Shown piece after piece: positions 49,360-57,743 of a stretch of DNA of 64,000 bases (position 1 is the first letter of the stretch; each line of letters begins with the position of its first letter). The notes beneath the pieces were generated by a model. That model was given only the letters and a program-made list of their open reading frames with translations. It was not told the origin of the DNA and searched no databases. The stretch is from Microbispora hainanensis (GTDB lineage: Bacteria; Actinomycetota; Actinomycetes; Streptosporangiales; Streptosporangiaceae): contig NZ_CP108086.1 in assembly GCF_036186745.1 (NCBI RefSeq), positions 8,122,001 through 8,186,000 on the forward strand, given 5' to 3'. The translations under genes and the position numbers were made by a program.

Positions 49360-50741
49360 TCAAGCTCCTTCAGCATCTCGGAACGGAAGCGCAGGGTCGC
49401 GGCCAGCTCGGGGACCTCCCCGGCGTGCTCGTGCATCGCGGGGTCGAACCGCTCCCCCGCCAGCCGGATCAGCTCACCGGCGTTCCACGGTTGCGTCCGC
49501 GTGGTCTCGACGATCTTCTTGAGCACGGCCCTCGCCAGCCGGTGCCCCCACGGCCGCGGCACGCCGCCCAGCATCATGACCATCTGGCCGTCCACGGGAT
49601 GGCCCGCCACGAGCTCGGCCGCCCGGCGCGACCGCTCCTCCGGCGGGAGCACGGCCAGCAGGTCGGTCAGCGGCTCGGCCTCGAACAGGGCACGCGCCCA
49701 CGTCGCGTCCCGCTGCAGGATGGCGGCCCTGGTCCAGCCCATGCGGACCTCACGCTGCCAGTCGCCGATCCGGGCCGCCGCGATCTCGTCCGGCGGCATG
49801 CCGAGATGATCCGGCCAGAACGACAGCGGCGTGTGCGCCACCACCTGCTGGAGCCACCAGCCCCGCGTCTCCATCCCGGCGGGCGGCCGCGCCCTGACGC
49901 CGTCGCGCTCCATCTCGCCGTCGCACTCCGGCGGCGGCTCGGCCCGCAGCCGCGAGCCGTCCCCGGTCACGAGACGGCGCGCGCGTGCGGTCATGCGCAG
50001 GGCCAGCCGCGACCGCGGCAGGCGGGTGAGGAGGTCGGCGGCGGCCTGCCGCACCTCGCGGCGCCGGTCGTCGAGCACCGCCTCCAGGAACGGTTCGTCG
50101 GCCATGCCGAGGCCGTCGGCGAGGATCGTCACGAAAACAGCCCGGTCTTCCGGCGTCTCGGCGCTCCAGCCGCGTTCGAGCAGCTCCCGCGCGGCGGCCG
50201 GGTCACGGCGCCGCAAGGCGGCCAGGAAGGCACGCCTGTCGCCGCTGGTGCCGAGCTCCCACACCTCGTCGGGCGGCACGTGCGCCGGCTCCGCCAGCAG
50301 ATAGGCCCATGCCGGGTTGAGACCGGCGAGCCAGCGGCCCCGGGCTCCGGTGACCGCCCCCAGGCAGGCGCGGATCGACCGGTCGCGGGCCCCGAGGTCG
50401 AGCAGCCCGGGAATCATCTCGGCCGGGACCCGCACCCGCCGCGCCGCCGCCGTCTCCAGCCACTCGGTCAGCAGCCTGCTCTGCTCCCCCGCGAGCATGC
50501 GGGCCAGCCGGTCCGCGGCGGCGCCGGGTACGAGAGGCATCGTCTCCGCCGGCGCGGGAACCGGCGGACTGCCCCTGCCCGTCCGCCGTCCCGCGCGCAT
50601 CCGCACCACCTGCTCGGCGGCCCGCTCCAACAGGCTCTCCGGCGGGACGGCGCGGCGGCCGGCGCCCACCAGCGCGGTGGAGACCAGCTCCTCCCACGAG
50701 ACCCGTCCGGCCTCCCATCGCCCGGAAACGGCACGCGTCAT
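49356..50741 (-). CDS. DUF5691-family protein
   Basis: A 461-residue protein of a family of unknown function found only with MoxR/VWA/DUF5682/SWIM clusters. It is mostly helical and repeat-like, with WEELVSTALVGAGRRAVPPE near the N-terminus, a Leu-rich segment DDRRREVRQAAADLLTRLP that looks like a HEAT-type helix pair, GWWLQQVVAHTPLSFWPDHL, and a C-terminal FDPAMHEHAGEVPELAATL. The ATG at 50741 overlaps the upstream stop (ATGA). A scaffold or substrate-binding role is plausible for a HEAT-like protein but is inference. Confidence 0.9.
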   Translation of the reverse strand: MTRAVSGRWEAGRVSWEELVSTALVGAGRRAVPPESLLERAAEQVVRMRAGRRTGRGSPPVPAPAETMPLVPGAAADRLARMLAGEQSRLLTEWLETAAARRVRVPAEMIPGLLDLGARDRSIRACLGAVTGARGRWLAGLNPAWAYLLAEPAHVPPDEVWELGTSGDRRAFLAALRRRDPAAARELLERGWSAETPEDRAVFVTILADGLGMADEPFLEAVLDDRRREVRQAAADLLTRLPRSRLALRMTARARRLVTGDGSRLRAEPPPECDGEMERDGVRARPPAGMETRGWWLQQVVAHTPLSFWPDHLGMPPDEIAAARIGDWQREVRMGWTRAAILQRDATWARALFEAEPLTDLLAVLPPEERSRRAAELVAGHPVDGQMVMMLGGVPRPWGHRLARAVLKKIVETTRTQPWNAGELIRLAGERFDPAMHEHAGEVPELAATLRFRSEMLKELE

Positions 50742-51772
50742 AACCGCACCGCCCCGCCGTCCTCGTTCCACACCGTCAGCGGGAGCAGCCCACGCGGCGT
50801 CCACTCGGCGGCGACCGTCACCGGCCGCCCGCCGGAGACGGCCAGCAGGCGCCACGGGACGCCCGCGGACGGATGCAGCGGAAGTGCGTTCCCCTCGTCG
50901 TCCGCGAGGCCGTCCGGGCACGGCACGGCCCCGTCGAGCACCAGCGGCCAGGAGTCGGTCCAGGGATCGGCGGCGAGCACCTCGGCGATCAGCGCGGGCA
51001 CCTGGGAGACCTTTGTGCCCGGGGGCGGCCCGGCGTCGACATGGCCCCGCCGCCCGGCCACCAGGGCGCGCAGGGGCGAGGCCCCCGGATAGAAGGCCAG
51101 GTCGGCGTCGATCGTCGTGCCGGGCGGCGGAAACGTGTCGAGCGGCTGCCCGGCCGGCGCGAACGACAGCACCATCGCCAGACGGCCCGTCGTGCGTCCG
51201 GCCAGCCACACGCGACGGGCGACCAGCCGGTCCTGCTCCTCGTCGCGGCAGCCGACGACATCCCAGTGGTCCCGAACCGCCGGGGTGGCCAGGACCGACT
51301 CCCTCATGACGGGGAATCCCACCCGCGCCCGCACGGTCTGCCGCAACGGCCCGGGCAGCGCGGCGGCACGGCGATGGGCGACCGCGAGCAGGTGAAGCAG
51401 CGCGTACTCCCCGAGCAGCAGGCCCGGCCAGTCTTCGGCGCCGAGCACCCGCGAGAGCCGGGTGACGGTCCCCGCCACACCCGGCGCCTGCGCGTCGACC
51501 AGGCGTCTCGCGAGATCCTCCCAGTCGGCCGGCCCCGTCTGACGGGCCTGCGCGATCCCCTGCCCGATCTGGTCGGCCAGCCACCGCTCCAGCTCCGACA
51601 GGCCCGCGGCGACCCTGCTCTCCCGCTGCTCGGCCTGGCTGCGCCCGGCCGCCACCCGGCCACCGGCCCCGGCCCCGGCGCCGGCATCGGTCTCGGCATC
51701 GGTGCCGGCACGGGCGCCGTCCACCCCCGCGTCACCCGTGTCCCGGGTCGCGGCCTGGCCCCACCGTGTCAT
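50738..51772 (-). CDS. SWIM-family cluster protein that lacks the SWIM zinc finger
   Basis: A 344-residue protein. It begins MTRWGQAATRD, like SWIM zinc-finger proteins of this cluster (MTRW start). It then has only an acidic Ala/Gly/Asp linker before the family's conserved C-terminal part: LSELERWLADQIGQGIAQAR, WEDLARRLVDAQAPGVAGTV, LLLGEYALLHLLAVAHRR and the beta-rich end with RRVWLAGRTTGRLAMVLSF. The CxCx(n)CxH SWIM finger (about 100 residues in relatives) is absent, and I see no Cys/His cluster elsewhere. The ATG at 51772 is the first gene of the cluster and overlaps DUF5691 by four bases. DNA binding, if that was the finger's role, should be lost. Confidence 0.8.
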   Translation of the reverse strand: MTRWGQAATRDTGDAGVDGARAGTDAETDAGAGAGAGGRVAAGRSQAEQRESRVAAGLSELERWLADQIGQGIAQARQTGPADWEDLARRLVDAQAPGVAGTVTRLSRVLGAEDWPGLLLGEYALLHLLAVAHRRAAALPGPLRQTVRARVGFPVMRESVLATPAVRDHWDVVGCRDEEQDRLVARRVWLAGRTTGRLAMVLSFAPAGQPLDTFPPPGTTIDADLAFYPGASPLRALVAGRRGHVDAGPPPGTKVSQVPALIAEVLAADPWTDSWPLVLDGAVPCPDGLADDEGNALPLHPSAGVPWRLLAVSGGRPVTVAAEWTPRGLLPLTVWNEDGGAVRL

Positions 51773-51996
51773 CACCCGCCGCACAGTAGCCCCGGGCTCC
51801 GACAATTAGCCGCGCCCGCGAAACGGGGCCGGTCCGGGCCCGGCGGCGGGGCGGAGCACGTCCCTTCTCACCCACGCGAAAGCGGATGGGCGGAAGGCTC
51901 CCGGCGTGCCGGAGAGCCTGGCGCTTCCTCCCCCATGTGAGCGGACGGGCCCGCGCCCGGGCGAAAGTGTCGGAGCCGTCTGGCAGAGTCGGGCCC

Positions 51997-52539
51997 GTGA
52001 ACGACATACCCGAGGTGAACTATTCGAAGAAGTGGGACGGCGATCGCCGGTCCACCCCGCCCCTCGTCGGCGACGAGCGGGAGATCCTCACGGCCTTTCT
52101 CGATTGGCAACGCGAGACGTTCGCGATGAAATGCGCGGGGGTCCCCGGCGATCGGCTGTCGGACAAGGGAGTGCCGCCGTCCGGGCTCAGCCTCCACGGC
52201 ATCCTCCGGCACGTCGCGGGCGTGGAGCGGTGGTGGTTCCGCATCCAGTTCGCCGGTGAGGACGTCCCGCTCCTCTACTACTCCGACGACGACCCCGACC
52301 AGGACTTCGAGGATCTGGACGGAGACGTCGAGGAGGCGTTCGCCGTGTGGCGGGCGGAGTGCGCGCGCTCCCGTGAGATCGTCGCCGCCCACTCGCTGGA
52401 CGAGACCGGCGTCCACCGCGCCACCGGGCAGCCGATCTCGCTGCGCCGCATCCTGGTGGACATGATCGGCATCTACGGCCGCCACAACGGGCACGCCGAC
52501 CTGCTCCGCGAGCGGATCGACGGCGCCACCGGATATTGA
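51997..52539 (+). CDS. DinB-family (DUF664) protein
   Basis: A 180-residue four-helix-bundle protein of the DinB/YfiT-like superfamily: EREILTAFLDWQRETFAMKC, GLSLHGILRHVAGVERWWFR and GIYGRHNGHADLLRERIDG. The three His positions expected to bind a metal are in the LHGILRHVAG and GRHNGHAD segments. Such proteins are thiol transferases or are of unknown role; mycothiol-dependent activity is possible in an actinobacterium but not shown. The GTG start at 51997 has no strong ribosome site. A decayed FAH gene lies convergent right after its stop. Confidence 0.85.
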   Translation: MNDIPEVNYSKKWDGDRRSTPPLVGDEREILTAFLDWQRETFAMKCAGVPGDRLSDKGVPPSGLSLHGILRHVAGVERWWFRIQFAGEDVPLLYYSDDDPDQDFEDLDGDVEEAFAVWRAECARSREIVAAHSLDETGVHRATGQPISLRRILVDMIGIYGRHNGHADLLRERIDGATGY

Positions 52540-52544
52540 GGGCT

Positions 52545-52852
52545 GCGGGAGGCACAGCGGGTTCTCGCCCTCGATGGACCGGGAGCTCACGTCGTCGCAG
52601 ATCGTGGTGACCGGCGATCTCGCCGTTGGCGCGGACGACCACGTCCGGCTCCGGCTCCGGGACGTCCCAGGACGAGTCGGGCCGTACGGCGATCGCCTGC
52701 CCGTGCCCGCGCACCCGCCGGCCGAGCGACTTGAAGAACAGCTCGGGGTGGGGGGCGTCATACGCCTTCTCCTCCACGTCGGGGCCGCGGCTCTCCTCTG
52801 TGGGGGTCCGGACGGCGGGCCCGGGCCGGTGCCGCTGCTGGGCGAGCACCTC
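52545..52852 (-). pseudogene. Fumarylacetoacetate-hydrolase-family remnant, frameshifted
   Basis: On the minus strand one frame reads EKAYDAPHPELFFKSLGRRV then RGHGQAIAVRPDSSWDVPEP up to about 52615. After an extra base around 52605-52612 the next frame continues CDDVSSRSIEGENPLCLPQ. These are consecutive parts of FAH-family hydrolases (the VRGPGQAIAIRPDS and NDVSSRSIEGENP motifs). The first about 90 residues and the last about 130 residues are missing. The remnant is squeezed between the DinB gene stop and the LuxR gene start. Confidence 0.75.
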
Positions 52853-52932
52853 GGCACGGCCGGCCACCGGAACGGGTGGGCGCCGACGTCGGGGGCACGG
52901 TTTTGTCGGGGCCGCGTGTCATACTCGCCTGC

Positions 52933-55900
52933 GTGGTTGCGCGTACGCCGCAAAGAGTGCTGATCGGGCGTTCTGCCGAGCTCGATCGGCTCCTGGGCGT
53001 GCTCGACTCCGCGGCGGCCGGGCTCGCGGGGGTCGCCCTCGTGGGCGGCGACGCGGGGATCGGCAAGACGCGGATCGTGACCGAGCTGTGCGACCTCGCG
53101 CAGCGGCGGGGCTTCGTGACGCTCACCGGCCAGTGCGCCGAGCTCGGCGACGCCCTGCCCTATCTGCCGCTCGCCGACGCCCTGCGCGGAGCCGCCGACG
53201 CCGACGGACCGGTCGGTCCGGCCGTCACGGCCCGTCCCGCGCTGCGGCGGCTGCTGCCCGGCGACGAGGCGGGCCCCACGGAGGCGACGACCGGGGGGCT
53301 CGCCCAGCAGCGCCTGTTCGGGTCGGTGCTCGACATGCTGTCGGAGGTGGCCGGGCGGCAGCCGGTGCTGTTCGTGTTCGAGGACCTGCACTGGGCCGAC
53401 CGCTCGACCCGCGACCTGCTGGTCTTCCTCACCCGCATGCTGCAGCGCGAGCGGGTGTGCCTCGTCGGCACCTACCGTACGGACGACCTCCACCGCCGCC
53501 ACCCGCTGCGCCCGGTCCTGGCCGAGCTGCGGCGGCTGCCGCTGGTCACCTCCGTCGAGCTGCCGCCGCTCGGCGACGACGACATGGCGGAGTATCTCGC
53601 CGTCCTCGACCGGTACGGTGAGGGCCCCGCGGGGCCGGTGGCGGAGCGCGGCCTGACGACCGTGATCGAGCGCGCCGGCGGCAACCCGTTCTTCGCCGAG
53701 GAGCTCCTGGCGGCCGGCGCGGAACGGGCGCGGCTGCCCGGAACGCTCGCAGACCTGCTGCTCGCCCGGGTGGAGACCCTGTCCGACACCGCCCGCCAGG
53801 TGCTGCGGGTCGCCGCGGTGGCCGGCCGCCGGGTCGGTCACGACCTGCTGCGCGACGCGACCGGGCTCGGCGACCTGCCGCTGGAGGACGCGCTGCGCGA
53901 GATCGTCTCGCAGCGGCTGCTCACGGCGGGCAGCGACGGCTACACCTTCCGGCACGCGCTCCTTCAGGAGGCCGTCTACGACGACCTGCTGCCGGGCGAG
54001 CGGACCCGCCTGCACACCGCGTTCGCCGCGCTGCTCGCCGAACGCGGCGGCGCCCCCGCCGAGCTGGCCCATCACCACCTCGCCGGGCACGACCTGCCGG
54101 GCGCGCTGCGGGCGTCGGTGGAGGCCGGGCGGATGGCCGCCGGGCTCGGCGCGCCCGCGGAGGCGCACCGGCACTACGGGCGGGCGCTGGAGGTCTGGGA
54201 CCAGGTGCCGGAGGCCGAACGGCTGGCCGGGGCGAGCCGGCCGAGGATCGCGCTGGCCGGCGCCGCCGCGGCGGCCGCGGCGGGCGACTACCACCGGGCG
54301 GCGGAACAGGTGCGGCGGCTGCGCCATGAGACCGACGACCCGGCCCTGATCGCGGAGACCGGCGAACGCCTGTCCTATTACCTGGCGGACGCGGGCGGCG
54401 ACGAGGCCGAGGCGGTCGCGGCCGCCCGGGAGGCGGTGGACGCCGCGCCGCACAGTCCGCTGCTGGCCAGGGCTCTGGCCACCTACGCCCGCGCGCTCTT
54501 CCGGCAGTACCACGACAAGGAGGCGGCGGCGACGGCGGCCAGGGCGCTGGAGGTCGCGGAGGCCACCGGCGCCCGCGACGCGGAGGCCAGCGCGCTCGTC
54601 TCGCTCGCCCTGCTCGAGGAGGAGTTCGGGACCAGCGTCGAGCAGGCCGTCGATCTCCTCACGCGCGCCACCCGCCGCCCCTCCGGCGACCTGTCCATCG
54701 ACCTGCGGGCGCGTTTCAACCTCGCCCGCATCCATTACGAGAACGGCGCCCTCGCTGTGGCCGCCCGCATCACCGAGGACGGCGTACGGCTGGCCGAGGA
54801 GACCGGGCTCAACTGGAGCACGTTCGGCACGGACCTGCGCTTCCTGAACTACCTGGTGCACTACGCGGACGGCGACTGGGACGCGGCGGAGCGGCTGGCG
54901 GGAGGGTTCGGCGTCCGGGTCGGCACCAGGGCCGAGGCCCAGTTGTCGTCGTTCGCCCTCTTCGTCGAGGTGGGCCGGGGGCGCCCGGGCGCCGAAGAGA
55001 GACTGCGGTGGCTGTCCCGCTTCTGGTCGGACGACCTGATCAGCTACATGGGCCGCGGCATGGCGGCCGAGCACGCGCTGTGGCGCGGCGACCCGCACAC
55101 CGCGCTCGACCACGTCAACGCGATCGTCGCGGTGCTCGAACCGTTCGATCCCAGCCTGATCCGCATCGCGGCCACCGGCCTGTGGGCGCTGGCCGACCTC
55201 GGCCGGACCGGCGAGCCCTGCGACGACCTGCTGCGCCGGGCACGGTGGGCGGCGGAGAACGGGCCGAACGGCCCGCGAGGCCGGCTGGGGCCGGAGGGAG
55301 TGGCCTGGCTGGCACGGGCGGAGGCCGAGTGGCACCGCGCCAACGGCACGGAGGATCCGGAGGTCTGGCGGCGTGCCACCGAAGCCTTCGGCTTCGGCTT
55401 CGTCTACGAGGAGGCGCGGTCGCGGTGGCGGCTGGCCGAGAGCCTGCTGCGGGCGGGTGACCGCGCGGCGGCCCGCGTCGAGTGGGAGCGCGCGGTGCAC
55501 GTCGCCGCCGCGCTCGGAGCCCGGCCCTTCCTCGAAACGCTGAGGGCGGTCGGGGCACGGGCCGGATTCCCCGACCCGACGGCGGCCACCCCAACGGCGA
55601 CCCCCACGGTCACCCCAGCGGACGCCTCGGCGGTCTCCACGTCCGCCCACGACGGCGAGGCGCAGGAGACCGCCGCCGGTGAGCCGCCGGGAGCGGCACG
55701 CGAGCCGGGGCGGCTGGCCGCGCTCACCACGCGTGAGCGGGAGGTGCTGGCCCACGTCGCGGCCGGCCTGGCCAACCGGGAGATCGGCGATCGGCTGTTC
55801 ATCTCGCAGAAGACGGTGAGCGTGCACGTCTCGAACATCCTGGCCAAGCTCGGCGTGACCAGCCGCACCCAGGCCGCCGCGGTCGCCCTCCAGGAGGGCC

Positions 55901-55935
55901 TGTCGCCGGGTGCCCCGGACGGAAATACTGTGTAA
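52933..55935 (+). CDS. Large ATP-binding LuxR regulator (LAL/MalT type)
   Basis: A 1000-residue regulator. An AAA/STAND ATPase lies at the N-terminus with Walker A GGDAGIGKT (residues 38-46) and Walker B LFVFEDLHWADRSTRDLL. A winged-helix and TPR-like helical region fills residues about 300-900. The C-terminal LuxR helix-turn-helix (about 930-990) reads LTTREREVLAHVAAGLANRE, IGDRLFISQKTVSVHVSNIL. Proteins of this class integrate a signal through the ATPase/TPR core and often control secondary metabolism or sugar use. The GTG at 52933 is chosen because the conserved IGRSAELDRLL motif starts 10 residues later. The aldehyde dehydrogenase follows 38 bases after its stop and may be a target or operon partner. 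Confidence 0.92.
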   Translation: MVARTPQRVLIGRSAELDRLLGVLDSAAAGLAGVALVGGDAGIGKTRIVTELCDLAQRRGFVTLTGQCAELGDALPYLPLADALRGAADADGPVGPAVTARPALRRLLPGDEAGPTEATTGGLAQQRLFGSVLDMLSEVAGRQPVLFVFEDLHWADRSTRDLLVFLTRMLQRERVCLVGTYRTDDLHRRHPLRPVLAELRRLPLVTSVELPPLGDDDMAEYLAVLDRYGEGPAGPVAERGLTTVIERAGGNPFFAEELLAAGAERARLPGTLADLLLARVETLSDTARQVLRVAAVAGRRVGHDLLRDATGLGDLPLEDALREIVSQRLLTAGSDGYTFRHALLQEAVYDDLLPGERTRLHTAFAALLAERGGAPAELAHHHLAGHDLPGALRASVEAGRMAAGLGAPAEAHRHYGRALEVWDQVPEAERLAGASRPRIALAGAAAAAAAGDYHRAAEQVRRLRHETDDPALIAETGERLSYYLADAGGDEAEAVAAAREAVDAAPHSPLLARALATYARALFRQYHDKEAAATAARALEVAEATGARDAEASALVSLALLEEEFGTSVEQAVDLLTRATRRPSGDLSIDLRARFNLARIHYENGALAVAARITEDGVRLAEETGLNWSTFGTDLRFLNYLVHYADGDWDAAERLAGGFGVRVGTRAEAQLSSFALFVEVGRGRPGAEERLRWLSRFWSDDLISYMGRGMAAEHALWRGDPHTALDHVNAIVAVLEPFDPSLIRIAATGLWALADLGRTGEPCDDLLRRARWAAENGPNGPRGRLGPEGVAWLARAEAEWHRANGTEDPEVWRRATEAFGFGFVYEEARSRWRLAESLLRAGDRAAARVEWERAVHVAAALGARPFLETLRAVGARAGFPDPTAATPTATPTVTPADASAVSTSAHDGEAQETAAGEPPGAAREPGRLAALTTREREVLAHVAAGLANREIGDRLFISQKTVSVHVSNILAKLGVTSRTQAAAVALQEGLSPGAPDGNTV

Positions 55936-55973
55936 TCAAGGCGTGGCACCAGCAACAATTCCGGAGGTCAGCG

Positions 55974-57479
55974 GTGGCTGTGCAGATCGTTTCCGTCGTC
56001 GCGGGTGAGGAGCTCGCTTCGGGCACGCCGTACGAGTCCGTCAACCCGGCGCGGCCCGCGGAGACGGTGGCGACCGTCCTGCTCGCCGGCGCGGACGACT
56101 TCGCCGGCGCCAGCCGCGCCGCGTCGGTCGCCCAGCGGGAGTGGGCGCGCGTCCCCGCTCCGGTGCGCGGCCGGGTGATCGCCTCGATCGGCCGCCTGGT
56201 CGAGGCCAACACCGAGGCGCTGGCCCGGCTGGTGACCGAGGAGATCGGCAAGCCGTACGCCGAGGCGCTGGGCGAGGTCCGCGAGATCGTGGACACCTGC
56301 GACTTCTTCCTGGGCGAGGGCCGCCGCCTCTACGGGCAGACCGTGCCGTCGGAGATGCCCGACAAGAGCCTGTTCACCTTCCGCGTCCCGGTCGGCGTGG
56401 CGGCGGTCGTGACCGCGGGCAACTTCCCGGTGGCGGTCCCCTCGTGGTATCTGGTCCCGGCGCTGCTGTGCGGCAACGCGGTGGTGTGGAAGCCGGCCGA
56501 ATACGCCGCGGCCTCCGCGCACGCGCTCTATCGGCTGTTCGCGGCGGCCGGGCTGCCCGACGGCGTGCTCAACATCGTCTTCGCCGACGGCGAGCAGACG
56601 TACGCGGGACTCGACCGCGCGCTCGGCGAGGGCACCGTGCAGAAGGTCGGCTTCACCGGGTCGAGCGCGGTCGGCCGGGCCGTCGGCGAGCTGTGCGGGC
56701 GGCACCTGCAGTCGCCCTGCCTGGAGCTCGGCGGCAAGAACCCGATGGTCGTCATGCCGGACGCCGATCTCGATCTCGCCGCCGAGGGCGCGCTGTTCTC
56801 CGGCTTCGGCACCGCCGGTCAGCGGTGCACCTCCCTCGGCACGGTCATCGTGCACGAGGACGTCCACGACGAGTTCCTGCGCCGGTTCACCGCCCTCGTG
56901 CGCGACGCGAAGATCGGCGACCCGAACGGCGACGTGCTGTACGGCCCGCTGCTCGACCACAAGTTCGCCGAGCGTTACGAGGAATACCTGGGCTGGATCC
57001 AGCCGCACCACACCGTGCTGCCGGGCCCGGTCGGCCGGATGGACGGCGAGGGCCTCTACTACCACCCCGTGGTGGTGGACGGCGTCCGTCCCGATGACCG
57101 GCTGTTCCTGGAGGAGACGTTCGGTCCGATCGTGGGCGTGACGACGTTCGCCACTCTCGACGAGGCGATCGACCTGGCCAACCGGCCCGGATATGGCCTG
57201 TCGTCGTCCATCTACACCTCCGACCCGAAGGCGGTGTTCCGGTTCCGCGAGGGCGTGTCGGCCGGCATGGTCAGCGTCAACAACTCCACCTCCGGCGCGG
57301 AGGCCCACCTGCCGTTCGGCGGGAACGGCAGGTCGGGCAACGGCAGCAGGCAGAGCGGCATGTGGGTGCTCGACCAGTTCACCCGCTGGCAGGCGATGAA
57401 CTGGGACTACTCAGGCCGCCTGCAGAAGGCCCAGATGGACGTGGCGGAGATCACGCCCGATCTGGGCTTCCGCCTCTGA
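55974..57479 (+). CDS. Aldehyde dehydrogenase (ALDH7/aminoadipate-semialdehyde-like)
   Basis: A 501-residue NAD(P)-dependent aldehyde dehydrogenase. Catalytic Glu251 in CLELGGKNPMVV and Cys285 in GTAGQRCTSLGTV are present; the TAGQRCT context is characteristic of ALDH7/piperideine-6-carboxylate-type enzymes. The cofactor motif PVGVAAVVTAGNFPVAVPSW, FTGSSAVGR and the terminal LPFGGNGRSGNG are intact. The GTG start has GGAGGT 5 bases upstream. It follows the LAL regulator closely. Alpha-aminoadipate semialdehyde is a possible substrate but not proven. Confidence 0.93.
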   Translation: MAVQIVSVVAGEELASGTPYESVNPARPAETVATVLLAGADDFAGASRAASVAQREWARVPAPVRGRVIASIGRLVEANTEALARLVTEEIGKPYAEALGEVREIVDTCDFFLGEGRRLYGQTVPSEMPDKSLFTFRVPVGVAAVVTAGNFPVAVPSWYLVPALLCGNAVVWKPAEYAAASAHALYRLFAAAGLPDGVLNIVFADGEQTYAGLDRALGEGTVQKVGFTGSSAVGRAVGELCGRHLQSPCLELGGKNPMVVMPDADLDLAAEGALFSGFGTAGQRCTSLGTVIVHEDVHDEFLRRFTALVRDAKIGDPNGDVLYGPLLDHKFAERYEEYLGWIQPHHTVLPGPVGRMDGEGLYYHPVVVDGVRPDDRLFLEETFGPIVGVTTFATLDEAIDLANRPGYGLSSSIYTSDPKAVFRFREGVSAGMVSVNNSTSGAEAHLPFGGNGRSGNGSRQSGMWVLDQFTRWQAMNWDYSGRLQKAQMDVAEITPDLGFRL

Positions 57480-57499
57480 CCCGGAGAACCACGGCCCCC

Positions 57500-57686
57500 G
57501 CGGGCCCTTCGCCGGGCGCCTCTTCAGGGCCATGCGCTCGGCGCGCCGTCCGTCCACGATCGCGGCACCGGCGGCCGTGGCGCGGACGGGAAACGGATCC
57601 GGGTGGCGCTCCACCAGGCCCACGCGCTCCGGCTTGGTCACCATCTGGGTGATCGCCGACGCGGTCCCGGAAACGCCGATCCCCGG
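57500..57686 (-). pseudogene. MarR-family regulator fragment
   Basis: In the 264-base gap between the aldehyde dehydrogenase and the FtsH-like gene, the minus strand encodes GVSGTASAITQMVTKPERVG then LVERHPDPFPVRATAAGAAI and VDGRRAERMAL. This is the recognition helix and wing of a MarR regulator (normally S-A-V-T-Q-M-V-T-K-L-E-R-A-G-L-V-E-R). The dimerisation parts on both sides are absent and the wing is damaged. It looks like a decayed gene. I see nothing else in this gap. Confidence 0.6.
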
Positions 57687-57743
57687 CGGGCGGCGCCCAC
57701 CGGGGATCGGATCGCAGGGCCGGACGGCCAGGACGTCTCAGGC

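Noticed and set aside
51868..55827. Minus-strand open frame of about 1300 codons opposite the LuxR regulator and its upstream region
   Set aside because: It is antisense to clearly recognisable genes, is built of Arg/Gly/Pro/Gln-rich sequence without domains, and results from the extreme third-position GC bias. Only its short FAH segment is meaningful, as part of the pseudogene at 52545-52852.
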